Below are positions 25,216 through 34,825 of a stretch of DNA of 44,905 nucleotides, piece after piece. Under the pieces are notes generated by a model. The model did not search any database, was not told the origin of the DNA, and worked only from the letters and a program-made list of their open reading frames with translations. Position 1 is the first letter of the stretch. Each line of letters begins with the position of its first letter. Location: NCBI GenBank assembly GCA_017461315.1, contig JAFTYR010000072.1:1-44905 (forward strand). Reading direction: 5' to 3'. Position numbers and translations under genes: made by a program. The stretch comes from Burkholderiaceae bacterium. GTDB taxonomy: Bacteria; Pseudomonadota; Gammaproteobacteria; Burkholderiales; Burkholderiaceae_F.

Positions 25216-25817
25216 GAGGCAATCTTCCTACGTAACAACTCACTAATAACTTCTATCGGTTGTGATGCATCTACGACAAAGTATCGGTTAGGATTTTCTC
25301 GAGCTAAACGAAGATACTCTTCCCGAACCCGCTTATGAAAACTAATTTCTTCAGATTCAAAGCGATCGGCATTATTACCAAGACGCTTAGAAGCCTCTTC
25401 AACATTAAGATCAAAAATAATCGTTAAATCTGGTTCGATATCAGGATGAACAAAACGAACTAATGTATCTACGTACTCTTTAGGTTGCATGCGACCTGCA
25501 CATTGATACGCATAAGAAGCATCAGTGAAACGATCGCAAAGAACCCATTTACCAGATTCGACTGCAGGACGAATAACTTCCGATAAATTTTGTTCTCGAG
25601 ATGCAAACATCAATAACATTTCACACTTCACGGACATTGGATCGTTTAACAGTAAAGAGCGAATCTTTTCCCCAAGTTCTGTACCACCGGGCTCTCGCGT
25701 CATCACTAAATTCTTTCCCTTCTGCTGAATCGCCTCTGCAATGACTGGAATTTGTGTACTTTTTCCCGCTCCATCGACTCCTTCAAGAGTGATAAAACGA
25801 CCTCTTTCTTGTTCCAT
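25206..25817 (-). CDS. tmk: Thymidylate kinase
   Basis: 203 residues from the ATG at 25817, which has a GAGG site nine bases upstream; the ATG at 25823 overlaps the mltG stop (ATGA) but is too close to that site. P-loop GVDGAGKST, the DR(F/Y) motif in LCDRFTDASYAYQ and the REPGGT motif are all present. It phosphorylates dTMP to dTDP. It lies between mltG and holB in a tightly packed operon. Confidence 0.95.
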   Translation of the reverse strand: MEQERGRFITLEGVDGAGKSTQIPVIAEAIQQKGKNLVMTREPGGTELGEKIRSLLLNDPMSVKCEMLLMFASREQNLSEVIRPAVESGKWVLCDRFTDASYAYQCAGRMQPKEYVDTLVRFVHPDIEPDLTIIFDLNVEEASKRLGNNADRFESEEISFHKRVREEYLRLARENPNRYFVVDASQPIEVISELLRRKIASWD

Positions 25818-25819
25818 AA

Positions 25820-26830
25820 TCATTTACCTCGATTTCTCAAATACTTTTGAACAGCCACGTTATGTTCTCTTAATGACTTTGAAAAATGTGACTGCCCCTG
25901 CCCTTTCGCGACAAAATACAGATAGTCAGTTTCATCTGGGTGAGCCGCGGCCTCAAGAGACTTTAAACTTGGATTAGCAATCGGTGTTGGAGGTAATCCA
26001 ACTCTTGTATAAGTGTTATAGGGTGTATCTTTCTTTAGATGAGAACGCAAGATCACACCTTTAAAATCCTTGATACCGTATATGACAGACGGGTCCGTCT
26101 GTAGGAGCATTCCTCTTGCTAATCGATTATGAAAAACGCTAGAAACTAATTTTCGATCCTGCTCGGATCCCGTTTCTTTTTCAATTAATGAAGCAAGAAT
26201 CAGTAGTTCATAAGGCGTTTTTAGTGTAAGGCCTGAATCCCTATTATTCCAAACGGTTTCAAGACGTTTCTTTTGTTGAGTGTAGGCTTGCTTTAGAATC
26301 TCGGTATCTTTAATGCCAACAGAAAAAGTATAGGTATCTGGAGCAATCCAACCTTCTAAATAAGTTCCCTCAGGCGCACCAATTACCGCATTAATCTCAT
26401 CAGAAGATAAGGTTTTACTGACTGAATTTAAATCAGAAGTGTTTTGTAATACTTGAATCAGTTGCCCTGTTGTCATACCCTCAACAAGAGTAATTTTACT
26501 AGTCATGACTTGACCACTGGAAAGACAATCCACTAATTGTCTAAGACTCCAACCTTGCTTGAGTTCATAACGCCCCGTATGGATATTACGGTCTACATTC
26601 ATTACCCGAAATAAAGCAACAGCAAAGGTTGGGTTAATATCAATACCAAGTGCTTGAATATTAGAGATAATTTTACGAATTGTATCGCCCGAATTCACAT
26701 TCAAGACAACTATTTTTTCTTCCTTAGGAAAAGGTAACGCATAATCGTTGATATACCACCACAGAACACCACCAACTAAAACAATGCCGGCTACCACTAA
26801 TGCCAAAAAAACTTTAAGCAGTTTGAACAA
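25820..26830 (-). CDS. mltG: Endolytic murein transglycosylase MltG (YceG)
   Basis: 336 residues. One N-terminal membrane helix (about 6-28) anchors the protein to the inner membrane; a LysM-like region is followed by the YceG catalytic domain. The conserved active-site stretch is ASLIEKETG with the catalytic Glu, followed by VFHNRLARGM and LQTDPSVIYG. MltG cuts nascent glycan strands and so limits peptidoglycan chain length. It overlaps tmk and diverges from ygfZ. Confidence 0.94.
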   Translation of the reverse strand: MFKLLKVFLALVVAGIVLVGGVLWWYINDYALPFPKEEKIVVLNVNSGDTIRKIISNIQALGIDINPTFAVALFRVMNVDRNIHTGRYELKQGWSLRQLVDCLSSGQVMTSKITLVEGMTTGQLIQVLQNTSDLNSVSKTLSSDEINAVIGAPEGTYLEGWIAPDTYTFSVGIKDTEILKQAYTQQKKRLETVWNNRDSGLTLKTPYELLILASLIEKETGSEQDRKLVSSVFHNRLARGMLLQTDPSVIYGIKDFKGVILRSHLKKDTPYNTYTRVGLPPTPIANPSLKSLEAAAHPDETDYLYFVAKGQGQSHFSKSLREHNVAVQKYLRNRGK

Positions 26831-26937
26831 ATTCGTCTCCTCCTAAGTCCTAGAATCATAACATCTGATTTTTACTCCTACCCCAATTTCTGTTAGTGTT
26901 CTTTTTAACAAAAGTAAACACCGTTATGGAATTCATT

Positions 26938-27846
26938 ATGCAGGCAAATATTTCAGAAGAACTTAATTGGAACTACAGCTTGGAACCCAACTATCGACTC
27001 TTACTTGTCAAGGGCGAGGACTCAGAACGGTTTCTCCAAGGACAGTTAACTCAAGATGTAGTCAAACTCCCTCAGAATAAAGCTCAGTGGTGTTCGGCAT
27101 GTAATTATCAAGGGCGAGTCGCCTCCTCCTCTCTAATCCTTCGAACTTTAAATGGTTTTGCCTTACTATTACCCTCATCGATTGCTGAATTAGAGATGAA
27201 TCGACTGAAGCGATATATTCTTCGCTCTAAGGTGACAATGGAGATCTCCGATTTATCAATTTGCTACGCTCGCTTACCTTTAACAGACATCAAAGCAGAC
27301 TACCCTAACCTTCCTTCAGATGACATGCAAGTTTATGTAGACGAATCTTGCATATTGGTACGCTTACCGTGTCTACCAGCTGATGAAGATGCGATTCGTT
27401 GCCTTATTATCAAAAAGGATAACGCAGACGTATCCCGTGTAAGTACATCAAATCAGTTATCTCGTGACTTGTTATTACAAGGTATTGCTTTGATTGAAGC
27501 ATCAGAGACTTTAAAATGGCTCCCTCAAGCGTTGAATTTAGATCTCATTGGCGCTGTAGCACGAAATAAAGGTTGTTATACCGGCCAAGAAGTCATCAAC
27601 AAAACACAAACTTTGGCTCGGATTAAACGACGGATGTTTTTAGGAGAAATTGACTCTCCTGTTGTAAATCAAAGCGAAATCATGTGTGACGGTACTCCGG
27701 TGGGTAATGTTGTTTTAAGTAACCAACAACGATTTCTGTACGTTTTAGATTGGGAATTCGAAAATAAAACACTTACTCTGAACGATCAAATCATTCAGAA
27801 TATTCCACTTCCTTATCTTGTGAATATTCCAAAATCTGCCATCTAA
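26938..27846 (+). CDS. ygfZ: Folate-binding protein YgfZ (iron-sulfur cluster maintenance)
   Basis: 302 residues from the ATG at 26938, which has a GGA site; an ATG at 26926 and a GTG at 26896 are in frame. GcvT-like fold; the YgfZ signature K-G-C-Y-T-G-Q-E is present as NKGCYTGQEV near residue 210, and FLQGQLTQDV near the start. YgfZ helps assembly or repair of certain Fe-S enzymes in a folate-dependent way. It is divergent from mltG, a common arrangement, and ends at a strong terminator. Confidence 0.9.
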   Translation: MQANISEELNWNYSLEPNYRLLLVKGEDSERFLQGQLTQDVVKLPQNKAQWCSACNYQGRVASSSLILRTLNGFALLLPSSIAELEMNRLKRYILRSKVTMEISDLSICYARLPLTDIKADYPNLPSDDMQVYVDESCILVRLPCLPADEDAIRCLIIKKDNADVSRVSTSNQLSRDLLLQGIALIEASETLKWLPQALNLDLIGAVARNKGCYTGQEVINKTQTLARIKRRMFLGEIDSPVVNQSEIMCDGTPVGNVVLSNQQRFLYVLDWEFENKTLTLNDQIIQNIPLPYLVNIPKSAI

Positions 27847-27861
27847 CTAGGCAGATAGAAG

Positions 27862-27905
27862 AAATGCCATCACAGTTTATGACACACAGTGATGGCATTT
27901 TTCTG
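27862..27905. terminator. Intrinsic terminator between ygfZ and feoC
   Basis: Perfect 12-bp stem AAATGCCATCAC / GTGATGGCATTT followed by TTTC on the plus strand. The arrangement suits both convergent transcripts. Confidence 0.88.
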
Positions 27906-27917
27906 ATCAAAACCCTT

Positions 27918-28211
27918 TTAACATTTCCAAGAACTTGGATCAGAAGGTGTTTTTGAGTTTTTTACGATTTGAATCGTCTGTGGTCTTGATGCTCCAAGCC
28001 AACGATAGTGAATCTTAATATCGCCAGGGCACATTGTGCACCCACCACAACTACCGGCATCCATCACGATTCGTTCTACCATTTTTTTCTCAACCCAACG
28101 CTGAACCATTGCCTCAACAGCGAAAGGATCAGAACGAAAATGCAATGCGAGTTCATGCAACGACACGATTTTTCGTTCTTGAATATAGTTAGCAATATCC
28201 TTAAGAATCAT
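27918..28211 (-). CDS. feoC: FeoC-type winged-helix regulator with Cys cluster
   Basis: 97 residues. An N-terminal winged-helix-like region (ILKDIANYIQERKIVSLHELA) is followed by CGGCTMC at about 55-61, which resembles the Cys motif of FeoC. FeoC may hold an oxygen-sensitive Fe-S cluster and tune FeoB. It starts 4 bases after feoB, as the last gene of the feo operon. The C-terminal part beyond the Cys motif is longer than in E. coli FeoC (78 residues). Confidence 0.82.
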   Translation of the reverse strand: MILKDIANYIQERKIVSLHELALHFRSDPFAVEAMVQRWVEKKMVERIVMDAGSCGGCTMCPGDIKIHYRWLGASRPQTIQIVKNSKTPSDPSSWKC

Positions 28212-28215
28212 TGAG

Positions 28216-30573
28216 TTAACCTTTCTGATCTATGAAAGAAACGTTAGGTGCCTCTTCTTTATGGTCGGAAAAAAATTTTAAATAAACCAATAACGCCAAC
28301 AGAGCAAACACACAGGCACATATCGCCATAGAGGAATAAACCGGGTGTTGCGAGAAAGTACCGGCCTGGTAGGTAATGGTCGCGGCGCTGTAGCCCACAA
28401 CCGTTGTCCAGATCGCTCCAAACACCGTCCAACGAGAACCAATTTCTCGCCACATTGCACCAATTGAAGCACAACACGGAATGTAAAGTAAAACCATTAA
28501 TAAATATGCAAATGCTCCCAGTCTTCCATCAAAGAGTTGATGCATAGCAAGTACAGTACCTTTTTGAATTTCTTGCGACTCAGCTTGTTGGTCAATATCC
28601 GTTAAATCATCCTCAACTTTCAAAGACAATGGATCCATAAAGAAATCTTTGTATGAAGCTAAATTATCCGTGATCGAACCTAAAGCTTCGGTTACTGTTG
28701 CTGAAAGGCTAAAGACTTCAATTTCTTCACTTTCACCTGCTTCAGAATCTTTTGATTCATTCGCTTGTTCACCAATTCCAGCGTAAAGAGAATCTAAGGT
28801 ACCGACAACCGCTTCTTTGGCCAAAATTCCAGTGAATACGCCGACAGCGGCAGGCCAATTCTCTTGTTGAACCCCAATCGGTTCAAACACTGGAACAATC
28901 GTTTTACCAATCTTCGAAAGAACGGATTTATCCGTATTTTCATTACCAAAGGAACCGTCTGTACCTAAAGAATTAAGGAACGCTAAAACAGCAACAATGA
29001 TCACAATCAGTTGACCAGCCTTTAGGATGAAACTCTTTAATCGATCCCAAGTTCTTAAACCTAATGTCTTTAAGGTCGGAATATGATAAGGCGGTATTTC
29101 CATCACGAAGGCACTCGCTTCTCCCGCAAGTGCTGTCTTTTTCAAGATAAATCCCGTCAAAATAGCGACAACGATACCAATTAAATACAAAGAAAAGACA
29201 AGATTTTGACCACTTAACGGCCAGAAGGTCGTCGCAAAAAGAACATAGACGGGGAGTCGTGCACCACAACTCATAAAAGGAGCCATGAGGACGGTTGCAA
29301 TTCTTTCGCTTTTCTTTTCCATGGTTCGAGCGGCCATGATGGCAGGGACACTACACCCAAAACCAACGATTAATGGAACAAAAGATTTTCCTGGTAAACC
29401 TAGTGCTCTCATGAATCGATCCATCACGAAAGCAGCTCGGGCCATATACCCAGAATCCTCTAAGAAAGATAACGAAAGGAATAAGCAAGCTATCACCGGT
29501 ATAAAGGTTGATACCGTTTGGATACCTCCTCCAATACCATCGGCAACAATCGTTTTAATCCACTCGGGACATCCTATAGAAGACAACAACTGCCCAAGTC
29601 CCGTGACAAAGATTCCACCAAATAGGATATCGAAGAAATCAATAAAGGCCGATCCGATGTTAATCGAAAAGATAAACATCAAATACATTACAAAAAGGAA
29701 AATTGGAATTCCGAGCCAACGATTCAGAACCAAACGATCCAATTTTTCGGTAAATGTCGTCGACACTTCGCCCATACGCTTGATCGAGGCATTTGCAACT
29801 TCCGTCACAAACTGATAACGAGTATCGGCAATCACAATATCAAGATCACCTTGATAATCTTGAATAATGTTCTTAGCTGTACTTTGTGTTTTAGCTAGGT
29901 CGATTCCGTTTAAATAGTCAACGATTGCACTATCGCCCTCTAATATTTGTTCTGCAATCCAATGTGGACGATTGACGTTCTGTCGACCTAAATCTTCACC
30001 AATCGTTCGAATCGCATTGCTAATATCGGGAGCAAATCGAATGGGATTAAATGGAATTGTCAAAGAATCCAATTCTCGGTCAATCACTCGACATAATTCA
30101 TCTAAGCCATTTTCTTTTGAAGCGATAATGCCAACGACCGGAATACCCAATTTATCTTCAAGGGCTGATAAATTAATCTCAATTTGATGATCTCGAGCCA
30201 CATCCAACATATTAACGACCACAATCATTGGAACCTGCATTTCAATCAATTGGGTCGTTAAATATAAATTTCGTTCTAAATTGCTCGCATCAACAATATT
30301 AATAACTAATTCGGCTTCATCGAGCATGATGTAGTCACGAGCAACTTTTTCATCTTCACTCGCAGCGGAGCTCGGCTGTAATGAATAAATTCCAGGCAAA
30401 TCTACAATCGTAATGTGGCGATTAGCGTAATCAAAAGAACCACACTTTTTCTCTACAGTAACGCCTGGCCAATTACCTACGATCTGATTCGATCCTGTTA
30501 ATCCATTAAATAAAGTTGTCTTCCCGCAGTTCGGATTACCGACTACACAGATAATATTTCTTTTTAAAGCCAT
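28216..30573 (-). CDS. feoB: Ferrous iron transporter FeoB
   Basis: About 785 residues. N-terminal G domain with G1 GNPNCGKTT at 12-20, G3 VDLPGIYSL and G4 VNMLD, then a GDI-like spacer and a C-terminal membrane domain with two Gate repeats (SCGARLPVY and IPCCASIGA). It imports Fe2+ across the inner membrane under low oxygen. A strongly acidic loop (EQANESKDSEAGESEEIE) lies between helices in the late part. The ATG at 30573 lies 4 bases after the feoA stop; an in-frame TTG upstream overlaps feoA and is less likely. Confidence 0.96.
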   Translation of the reverse strand: MALKRNIICVVGNPNCGKTTLFNGLTGSNQIVGNWPGVTVEKKCGSFDYANRHITIVDLPGIYSLQPSSAASEDEKVARDYIMLDEAELVINIVDASNLERNLYLTTQLIEMQVPMIVVVNMLDVARDHQIEINLSALEDKLGIPVVGIIASKENGLDELCRVIDRELDSLTIPFNPIRFAPDISNAIRTIGEDLGRQNVNRPHWIAEQILEGDSAIVDYLNGIDLAKTQSTAKNIIQDYQGDLDIVIADTRYQFVTEVANASIKRMGEVSTTFTEKLDRLVLNRWLGIPIFLFVMYLMFIFSINIGSAFIDFFDILFGGIFVTGLGQLLSSIGCPEWIKTIVADGIGGGIQTVSTFIPVIACLFLSLSFLEDSGYMARAAFVMDRFMRALGLPGKSFVPLIVGFGCSVPAIMAARTMEKKSERIATVLMAPFMSCGARLPVYVLFATTFWPLSGQNLVFSLYLIGIVVAILTGFILKKTALAGEASAFVMEIPPYHIPTLKTLGLRTWDRLKSFILKAGQLIVIIVAVLAFLNSLGTDGSFGNENTDKSVLSKIGKTIVPVFEPIGVQQENWPAAVGVFTGILAKEAVVGTLDSLYAGIGEQANESKDSEAGESEEIEVFSLSATVTEALGSITDNLASYKDFFMDPLSLKVEDDLTDIDQQAESQEIQKGTVLAMHQLFDGRLGAFAYLLMVLLYIPCCASIGAMWREIGSRWTVFGAIWTTVVGYSAATITYQAGTFSQHPVYSSMAICACVFALLALLVYLKFFSDHKEEAPNVSFIDQKG

Positions 30574-30577
30574 GTTC

Positions 30578-30808
30578 TTAGCTAATTTTTTCAACGTTTA
30601 GTATTTTTATTTCTTCTTTACGTACACTGATATAAGAACCACGTACCTTAATTTCAATTGGATCCCCTAAAGGAGCAATGCGAGTGACATCAAACTGTGT
30701 TCCAGGTAAAACGCCTAAAGCCAAAAGACGTCTACGATATTCCGGTAACCCAGCATTAAAGGACACTACCCGTCCTTTACTTCCTGGAGTTAAATCTTTT
30801 AACAACAT
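30578..30808 (-). CDS. feoA: FeoA protein (second of two)
   Basis: 76 residues, an SH3-like FeoA domain: L-T-P-G-S-K-G at the start, RRRLLALGVLPGTQFDV in the middle and GDPIEIKVRGSYISVR at the end, closely following E. coli FeoA. It is a small cytoplasmic partner of FeoB. Only 4 bases separate it from feoB, and 3 from the other FeoA-like gene upstream. Confidence 0.93.
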   Translation of the reverse strand: MLLKDLTPGSKGRVVSFNAGLPEYRRRLLALGVLPGTQFDVTRIAPLGDPIEIKVRGSYISVRKEEIKILNVEKIS

Positions 30809-30811
30809 TCT

Positions 30812-31078
30812 TTACTCACCACTTTCTACAATTTTAGGCAACACCATAATCTCATCGGCAATATGATGAGCTACAGCGACACGAGCATCATTGACGGCAA
30901 TCACAATAGGACCCGAATTAGTCACCAGCGATACGGTAACCGGCATACGAGTCATAATACCTAGATCCCTTAAACGTCGAATTTCAGTTGCTGGGATATT
31001 GCCCCACTTGACCAATGTACAAACAGAACCTTCTGTCACTTCAGAAAGTTTTTGCAACACACAAGCTTCTTTATTCAT
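30812..31078 (-). CDS. FeoA-like protein (first of two)
   Basis: 88 residues, FeoA/SH3-like domain with RRLRDLGIMTRMPVTVSLVTNSGPI and AVAHHIADEIMV. It is clearly diverged from the neighbouring FeoA. Tandem feoA genes occur in several anaerobes; why two are needed is not known. It is the first gene of the feoA-feoA-feoB-feoC operon. Confidence 0.85.
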   Translation of the reverse strand: MNKEACVLQKLSEVTEGSVCTLVKWGNIPATEIRRLRDLGIMTRMPVTVSLVTNSGPIVIAVNDARVAVAHHIADEIMVLPKIVESGE

Positions 31079-31143
31079 ATCAATATGCTCGTTAATATTT
31101 CTAAATGGTAATGGGAATTAATTGGTTTGCCAATAAAATGGCT

Positions 31144-31172
31144 ATTGTACGGAGTTTTATCCCTATTTATAA
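31144..31172 (-). promoter_or_regulatory. Candidate promoter of the feo operon
   Basis: Minus strand: -35 TTATAA (31172-31167), 17-base spacer, -10 TACAAT (31149-31144). No convincing Fur or FNR site is visible beside it; a TTGG-CAAA-CCAA palindrome lies downstream, about 50 bases before the gene. Confidence 0.35.
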
Positions 31173-31198
31173 ACTTGAGTCTATTTTTAGCCAAAATT

Positions 31199-31223
31199 AA
31201 ACCCCGTTTACGAAACGGGGTTT
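31199..31223 (-). terminator. Hairpin terminator after the M16 protease gene
   Basis: Perfect 11-bp stem AAACCCCGTTT / AAACGGGGTTT with a 3-base loop. The T-rich tail is weak. Confidence 0.7.
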
Positions 31224-31237
31224 AATTTGATCTCATT

Positions 31238-33970
31238 TTACGGTTGAGCTTTCGATTGATCACCAGCTAGAACCCAAGTTATTTCATTGGGTTTAATGTA
31301 TTTACGGAAAGCGGTATTAACATCAGAGGTAGTCAGAGCCTCTATTTTCTTTTCTAGATCTCGACTAAAGTTCCAATCTCTTCCCTCCTTCATCTTAGCT
31401 AACCAACTCGCTACGATTACAGAGTCTTGGGCTCTCGCTACTCCTTTAGCCTGAATCAACCCCTTTTTAGCTTCGGTAACTTCGGTTTCTGTAAAACCAT
31501 TTTTAAGGGCCTGCTCAATCACATCTTTAGCACTCGCTTCTGCCTTTAAAAGATTTTGAGGAGCTACGATTGCTCGGAACACAAACATGCCGTTATTTCC
31601 CTTCGAAGGAATAATGACGGAAGATCCTGCACCGTAAGATAAGCCTTCCTTTTGACGTAAACGATCAATTAAACGGTTTGATAAACCCGTACCGCCACCC
31701 AAAATCCAATTTGCCACCATCAATGCAGGTGCATCAGCATCTGTATCTGAAATTGGGAACACTGATTTAGCGATAAGATTCGCATTTTCTTTTTCTGGAG
31801 TATCAATAACAATTCGAGTCGCCTGAACTGGACGGTATTCATGAACGATGCGTTGATAATCGGCTTTTGACACAAAAGTTGAAAAATCATCCTTCAAAAT
31901 TTCAGTAACAATCTTAGGATCAAAATCGCCAACAATCGCAATTTGCCCTCGAGCCGTACCCATCATCGTTTTATGAAAGTTCTTCACACTTTCTAAACTT
32001 GTATCATTTAGTTGTGTAAGTACTTCTTTTAGACTTGATTTATGACGAATATCTCCTTTCGGATAGGTATTAAAGTGTTGATTAATCGCTTCAATCGCTA
32101 AAGCATCGGGTTTATCAAGTTGTGACTGAGTAGCTACTACGAGTTGTTTTTTAAGTTGTTCAAACTCGGACGTCGGAAATGCGGAGTGTTTCCACAAATC
32201 TGCTACTAACTTTAATGCCTTCGGTAAATTTTCTGCCGTTGTAACAAAACTCGTCAAACCGCCTTGCATCTTCAATTGAGTCATCTCATCTTCAATTTGC
32301 TCACGATTTTTCGTCGATGTACCTCGAGTCAACATCGCTGTTGCAAGACGAGAATTCATCGATTGATTGAACAGACTCTTTTCACTGCCCCAATCAAAAT
32401 GCATAGATACGGTTACTGTTTTACCACGAGTCTTTTTCGGTAATAGAGCAACTTCTAAATTGCCAATTCGTAACCGTTCGGTCCTTTGATTTAAGTTATC
32501 AAAACTTGCTTCAAAAGACTCAGCAACGTCCCCTTCGGTTTTAGGAACATAAGAAGCCAATAATTCCTCAGCGCTTGGAGCTGAAGGAATAACCGCTCTT
32601 TTTGGATTTTCTTCAGGGAGAAAAACACCGACAACCCGATTATCTCTTACAAAATACCGTGAAGCCACCGAATCGGCTTGTTCTGTGGTCACTTTGGCCA
32701 TACGATCTCGACTATAGAAAAATAGTCGCCAATCCCCTAAGGCAATGAATTCAGAAAGTCCAATCCCAAACTCCTGAGGGTCTGCCAGCATTCTTTCATA
32801 AGATGTAGCACTTTCTAACTTAGAGCGTTCAAGTTCTTTAGTCGTTATCGGTTTTTCTTCAAAAGAGGTTTCAATGGTTTGAATCAAGACGTTTTTGACC
32901 TTTTCAATTGGTTCGCCCTTCTTCACAACCGCCCCAAACATCACATATCCTGGTTTCTGAGCTCCAATAGCATAACCATAGACATTGGTAGCCAATCCAG
33001 TTTTAACTAAGGCATCATATAAGCGTCCAGTCGGAGTATCGGATAGGATATCAACAGCGGTCTCGATCGCAGCCATATCTGCGTGCAATGCACTAGGAAT
33101 ACGATAGGCAACAGACACTAACTGACTTTCACCACGTCGACGGATTTCAAAATAACGTTCACCATCGGCGGTTGGTTCAACGGTCCACTCTTTGGGAAGC
33201 GTTTGCTTTGGATTTTCAATCGAAGAAAAATCTCGGAAAATCCACCCTAATACTTTCGTGACATCAAACTTACCACTAACGGTGAGAACGGCATTATCGG
33301 GGCGATAGAACTGTTGGTAAAACCCTTGAAGATTGCGAATTTCAACATTTTCAATGTCACTACGATTTCCGATCGTACTCTTACCGTAGTTATGCCAGTC
33401 ATAAATCATAGACTGCATCCGCTTCATCATGACTCTAGGGGGAGAATTTTCTCCCATTTCATATTCATTGCGCACAACACTCATTTCACTATCAAGATCT
33501 TTTTGCGCAATAAAAGAGTTTCTCATGGCATCGGCCATCCAGCCTAACGCCCACTGTAAATTATCTTCTGTAGCATTAAAGGACACGTAGTAATTAGTTC
33601 GGTCCAACCAAGTCGAACCATTCATAGAAAAACCTCTACGAGTGAATTCCTTAGTCGGGTCCGGATAGTTCTTACTTCCCTTAAATAGTAGGTGTTCTAA
33701 TAGGTGAGCCATTCCGGTTTCACCATAGTTTTCATGGCGTGAGCCCACCAAATACGTCATATTCACAGTAGCAGTTGCTTTTGAAGCATCTGGAAAAAGA
33801 ATAACTTTTAATCCATTGGCTAAGCGATATTCCGTGATCCCTTCAACCGTTGGTCCTACTACAATGTTTTCAGGTAAATTCATTTTATTTTCAACAGAAA
33901 TAGTGGCACCTGCAGACACAACAGTCGTTGCCATACAAGTTGCTATCGTAATTTTCTTTATCGTATTCAT
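31238..33970 (-). CDS. M16-family zinc metalloprotease, two-domain, periplasmic
   Basis: About 910 residues from the ATG at 33970 (one codon run upstream is also in frame). A signal peptide ends near residue 20. The inverted zinc motif HxxEH is at 89-93 (HLLEH) with the downstream Glu in VVRNEYEMGEN. The second half is an M16_C repeat pair without a zinc site (region of LAAMLTRGTS and GGGTGLSNRL). This is the pitrilysin-type arrangement of two tandem M16 units, resembling PqqL/YhjJ-type proteins. It should cut small proteins or peptides in the periplasm. The substrate is unknown. It stands alone between feo and yciB. Confidence 0.88.
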   Translation of the reverse strand: MNTIKKITIATCMATTVVSAGATISVENKMNLPENIVVGPTVEGITEYRLANGLKVILFPDASKATATVNMTYLVGSRHENYGETGMAHLLEHLLFKGSKNYPDPTKEFTRRGFSMNGSTWLDRTNYYVSFNATEDNLQWALGWMADAMRNSFIAQKDLDSEMSVVRNEYEMGENSPPRVMMKRMQSMIYDWHNYGKSTIGNRSDIENVEIRNLQGFYQQFYRPDNAVLTVSGKFDVTKVLGWIFRDFSSIENPKQTLPKEWTVEPTADGERYFEIRRRGESQLVSVAYRIPSALHADMAAIETAVDILSDTPTGRLYDALVKTGLATNVYGYAIGAQKPGYVMFGAVVKKGEPIEKVKNVLIQTIETSFEEKPITTKELERSKLESATSYERMLADPQEFGIGLSEFIALGDWRLFFYSRDRMAKVTTEQADSVASRYFVRDNRVVGVFLPEENPKRAVIPSAPSAEELLASYVPKTEGDVAESFEASFDNLNQRTERLRIGNLEVALLPKKTRGKTVTVSMHFDWGSEKSLFNQSMNSRLATAMLTRGTSTKNREQIEDEMTQLKMQGGLTSFVTTAENLPKALKLVADLWKHSAFPTSEFEQLKKQLVVATQSQLDKPDALAIEAINQHFNTYPKGDIRHKSSLKEVLTQLNDTSLESVKNFHKTMMGTARGQIAIVGDFDPKIVTEILKDDFSTFVSKADYQRIVHEYRPVQATRIVIDTPEKENANLIAKSVFPISDTDADAPALMVANWILGGGTGLSNRLIDRLRQKEGLSYGAGSSVIIPSKGNNGMFVFRAIVAPQNLLKAEASAKDVIEQALKNGFTETEVTEAKKGLIQAKGVARAQDSVIVASWLAKMKEGRDWNFSRDLEKKIEALTTSDVNTAFRKYIKPNEITWVLAGDQSKAQP

Positions 33971-34205
33971 CTTAAATTCATACACTCCATGGTGATCAAA
34001 AGGATACCGATGTTTTTAAAGTATGCGTAAAAAATTGATTAAAAGCGTATCGAAAATTTACTTGATCCTAAAAAAATAGAACCCCAAAACCGCTCAAAAA
34101 AGGAATGATGTATCGATAATTCATTGATCTAATAGCTTGATTTAACAAAAAAGATTTTTTTTTGTAAAATTGCAAGCTTGACATTTTTTACTTCGAGGAT
34201 ATAAC

Positions 34206-34811
34206 TTGAAACTTCTTTTTGATTTGTTGCCTGTTATTCTATTTTTCGGCACATTCAAATATGCACAATCAAATGCTGACACTGCGACCTACTTCTGTAA
34301 CATGTGGCTCGGTGGTGGTTTTGATGCGCAACAAGCTCCTGTCATTTGTGCAACTGCTGTGGCCATTGTAGCTTCAGTCGCTCAAATCCTATGGATGGCT
34401 CTTCGAGGTAAAAAAATAGAACCAATGCTTTGGATTTCATTAGCGGTCATTTTAGTATTTGGTTCTTTAACAATTTGGCTTCACAACGAAATGTTCATCA
34501 AGTGGAAGCCCACTATTTTGTATTGGCTTTTTGCCTCTGTTTTACTAGTTGGCCGTCTTTCTGGAAAAAATTTCATTGAAACCTTACTGGGTAAACAACT
34601 CAAGCTTCCAAAAGAAGTTTGGACGACCATGTTGTATGCATGGATTATCTTTTTTTCCGTTATTGGCTGTATCAACCTTTTCGTTGCTTACACTTTCTCA
34701 ACCGACACATGGGTTAATTTCAAGTTATTTGGGTTAATGGGACTGACACTCATTTTTACCCTTGGAATTGGTGTATATGCAACGAAATACATGAAAAATG
34801 ATTCTATTTGA
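34206..34811 (+). CDS. yciB: Inner-membrane septation protein YciB
   Basis: 201 residues with five to six membrane helices. Start MKLLFDLLPVILFF lines up with E. coli YciB (MKQFLDFLPLVVFF); family motifs FIKWKPTILYWLFA and WVNFKLFGLMGLTLIFTL are present. YciB takes part in cell-envelope synthesis and division. The start codon is TTG at 34206 with GAGG nine bases upstream. A TTGACA-N16-TATAAC lies directly over this start and would begin inside the gene. The yciB-bolA-parvulin order is common in Burkholderiales. Confidence 0.92.
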   Translation: MKLLFDLLPVILFFGTFKYAQSNADTATYFCNMWLGGGFDAQQAPVICATAVAIVASVAQILWMALRGKKIEPMLWISLAVILVFGSLTIWLHNEMFIKWKPTILYWLFASVLLVGRLSGKNFIETLLGKQLKLPKEVWTTMLYAWIIFFSVIGCINLFVAYTFSTDTWVNFKLFGLMGLTLIFTLGIGVYATKYMKNDSI

Positions 34812-34825
34812 GTAAGGAAATAACA

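Noticed and set aside
34178..34205. TTGACA-N16-TATAAC directly before yciB
   Set aside because: It looks like an excellent promoter, but transcription would start about six bases inside the gene, and the TTG start agrees with YciB homology and has a GAGG site. It may be chance or serve bolA.
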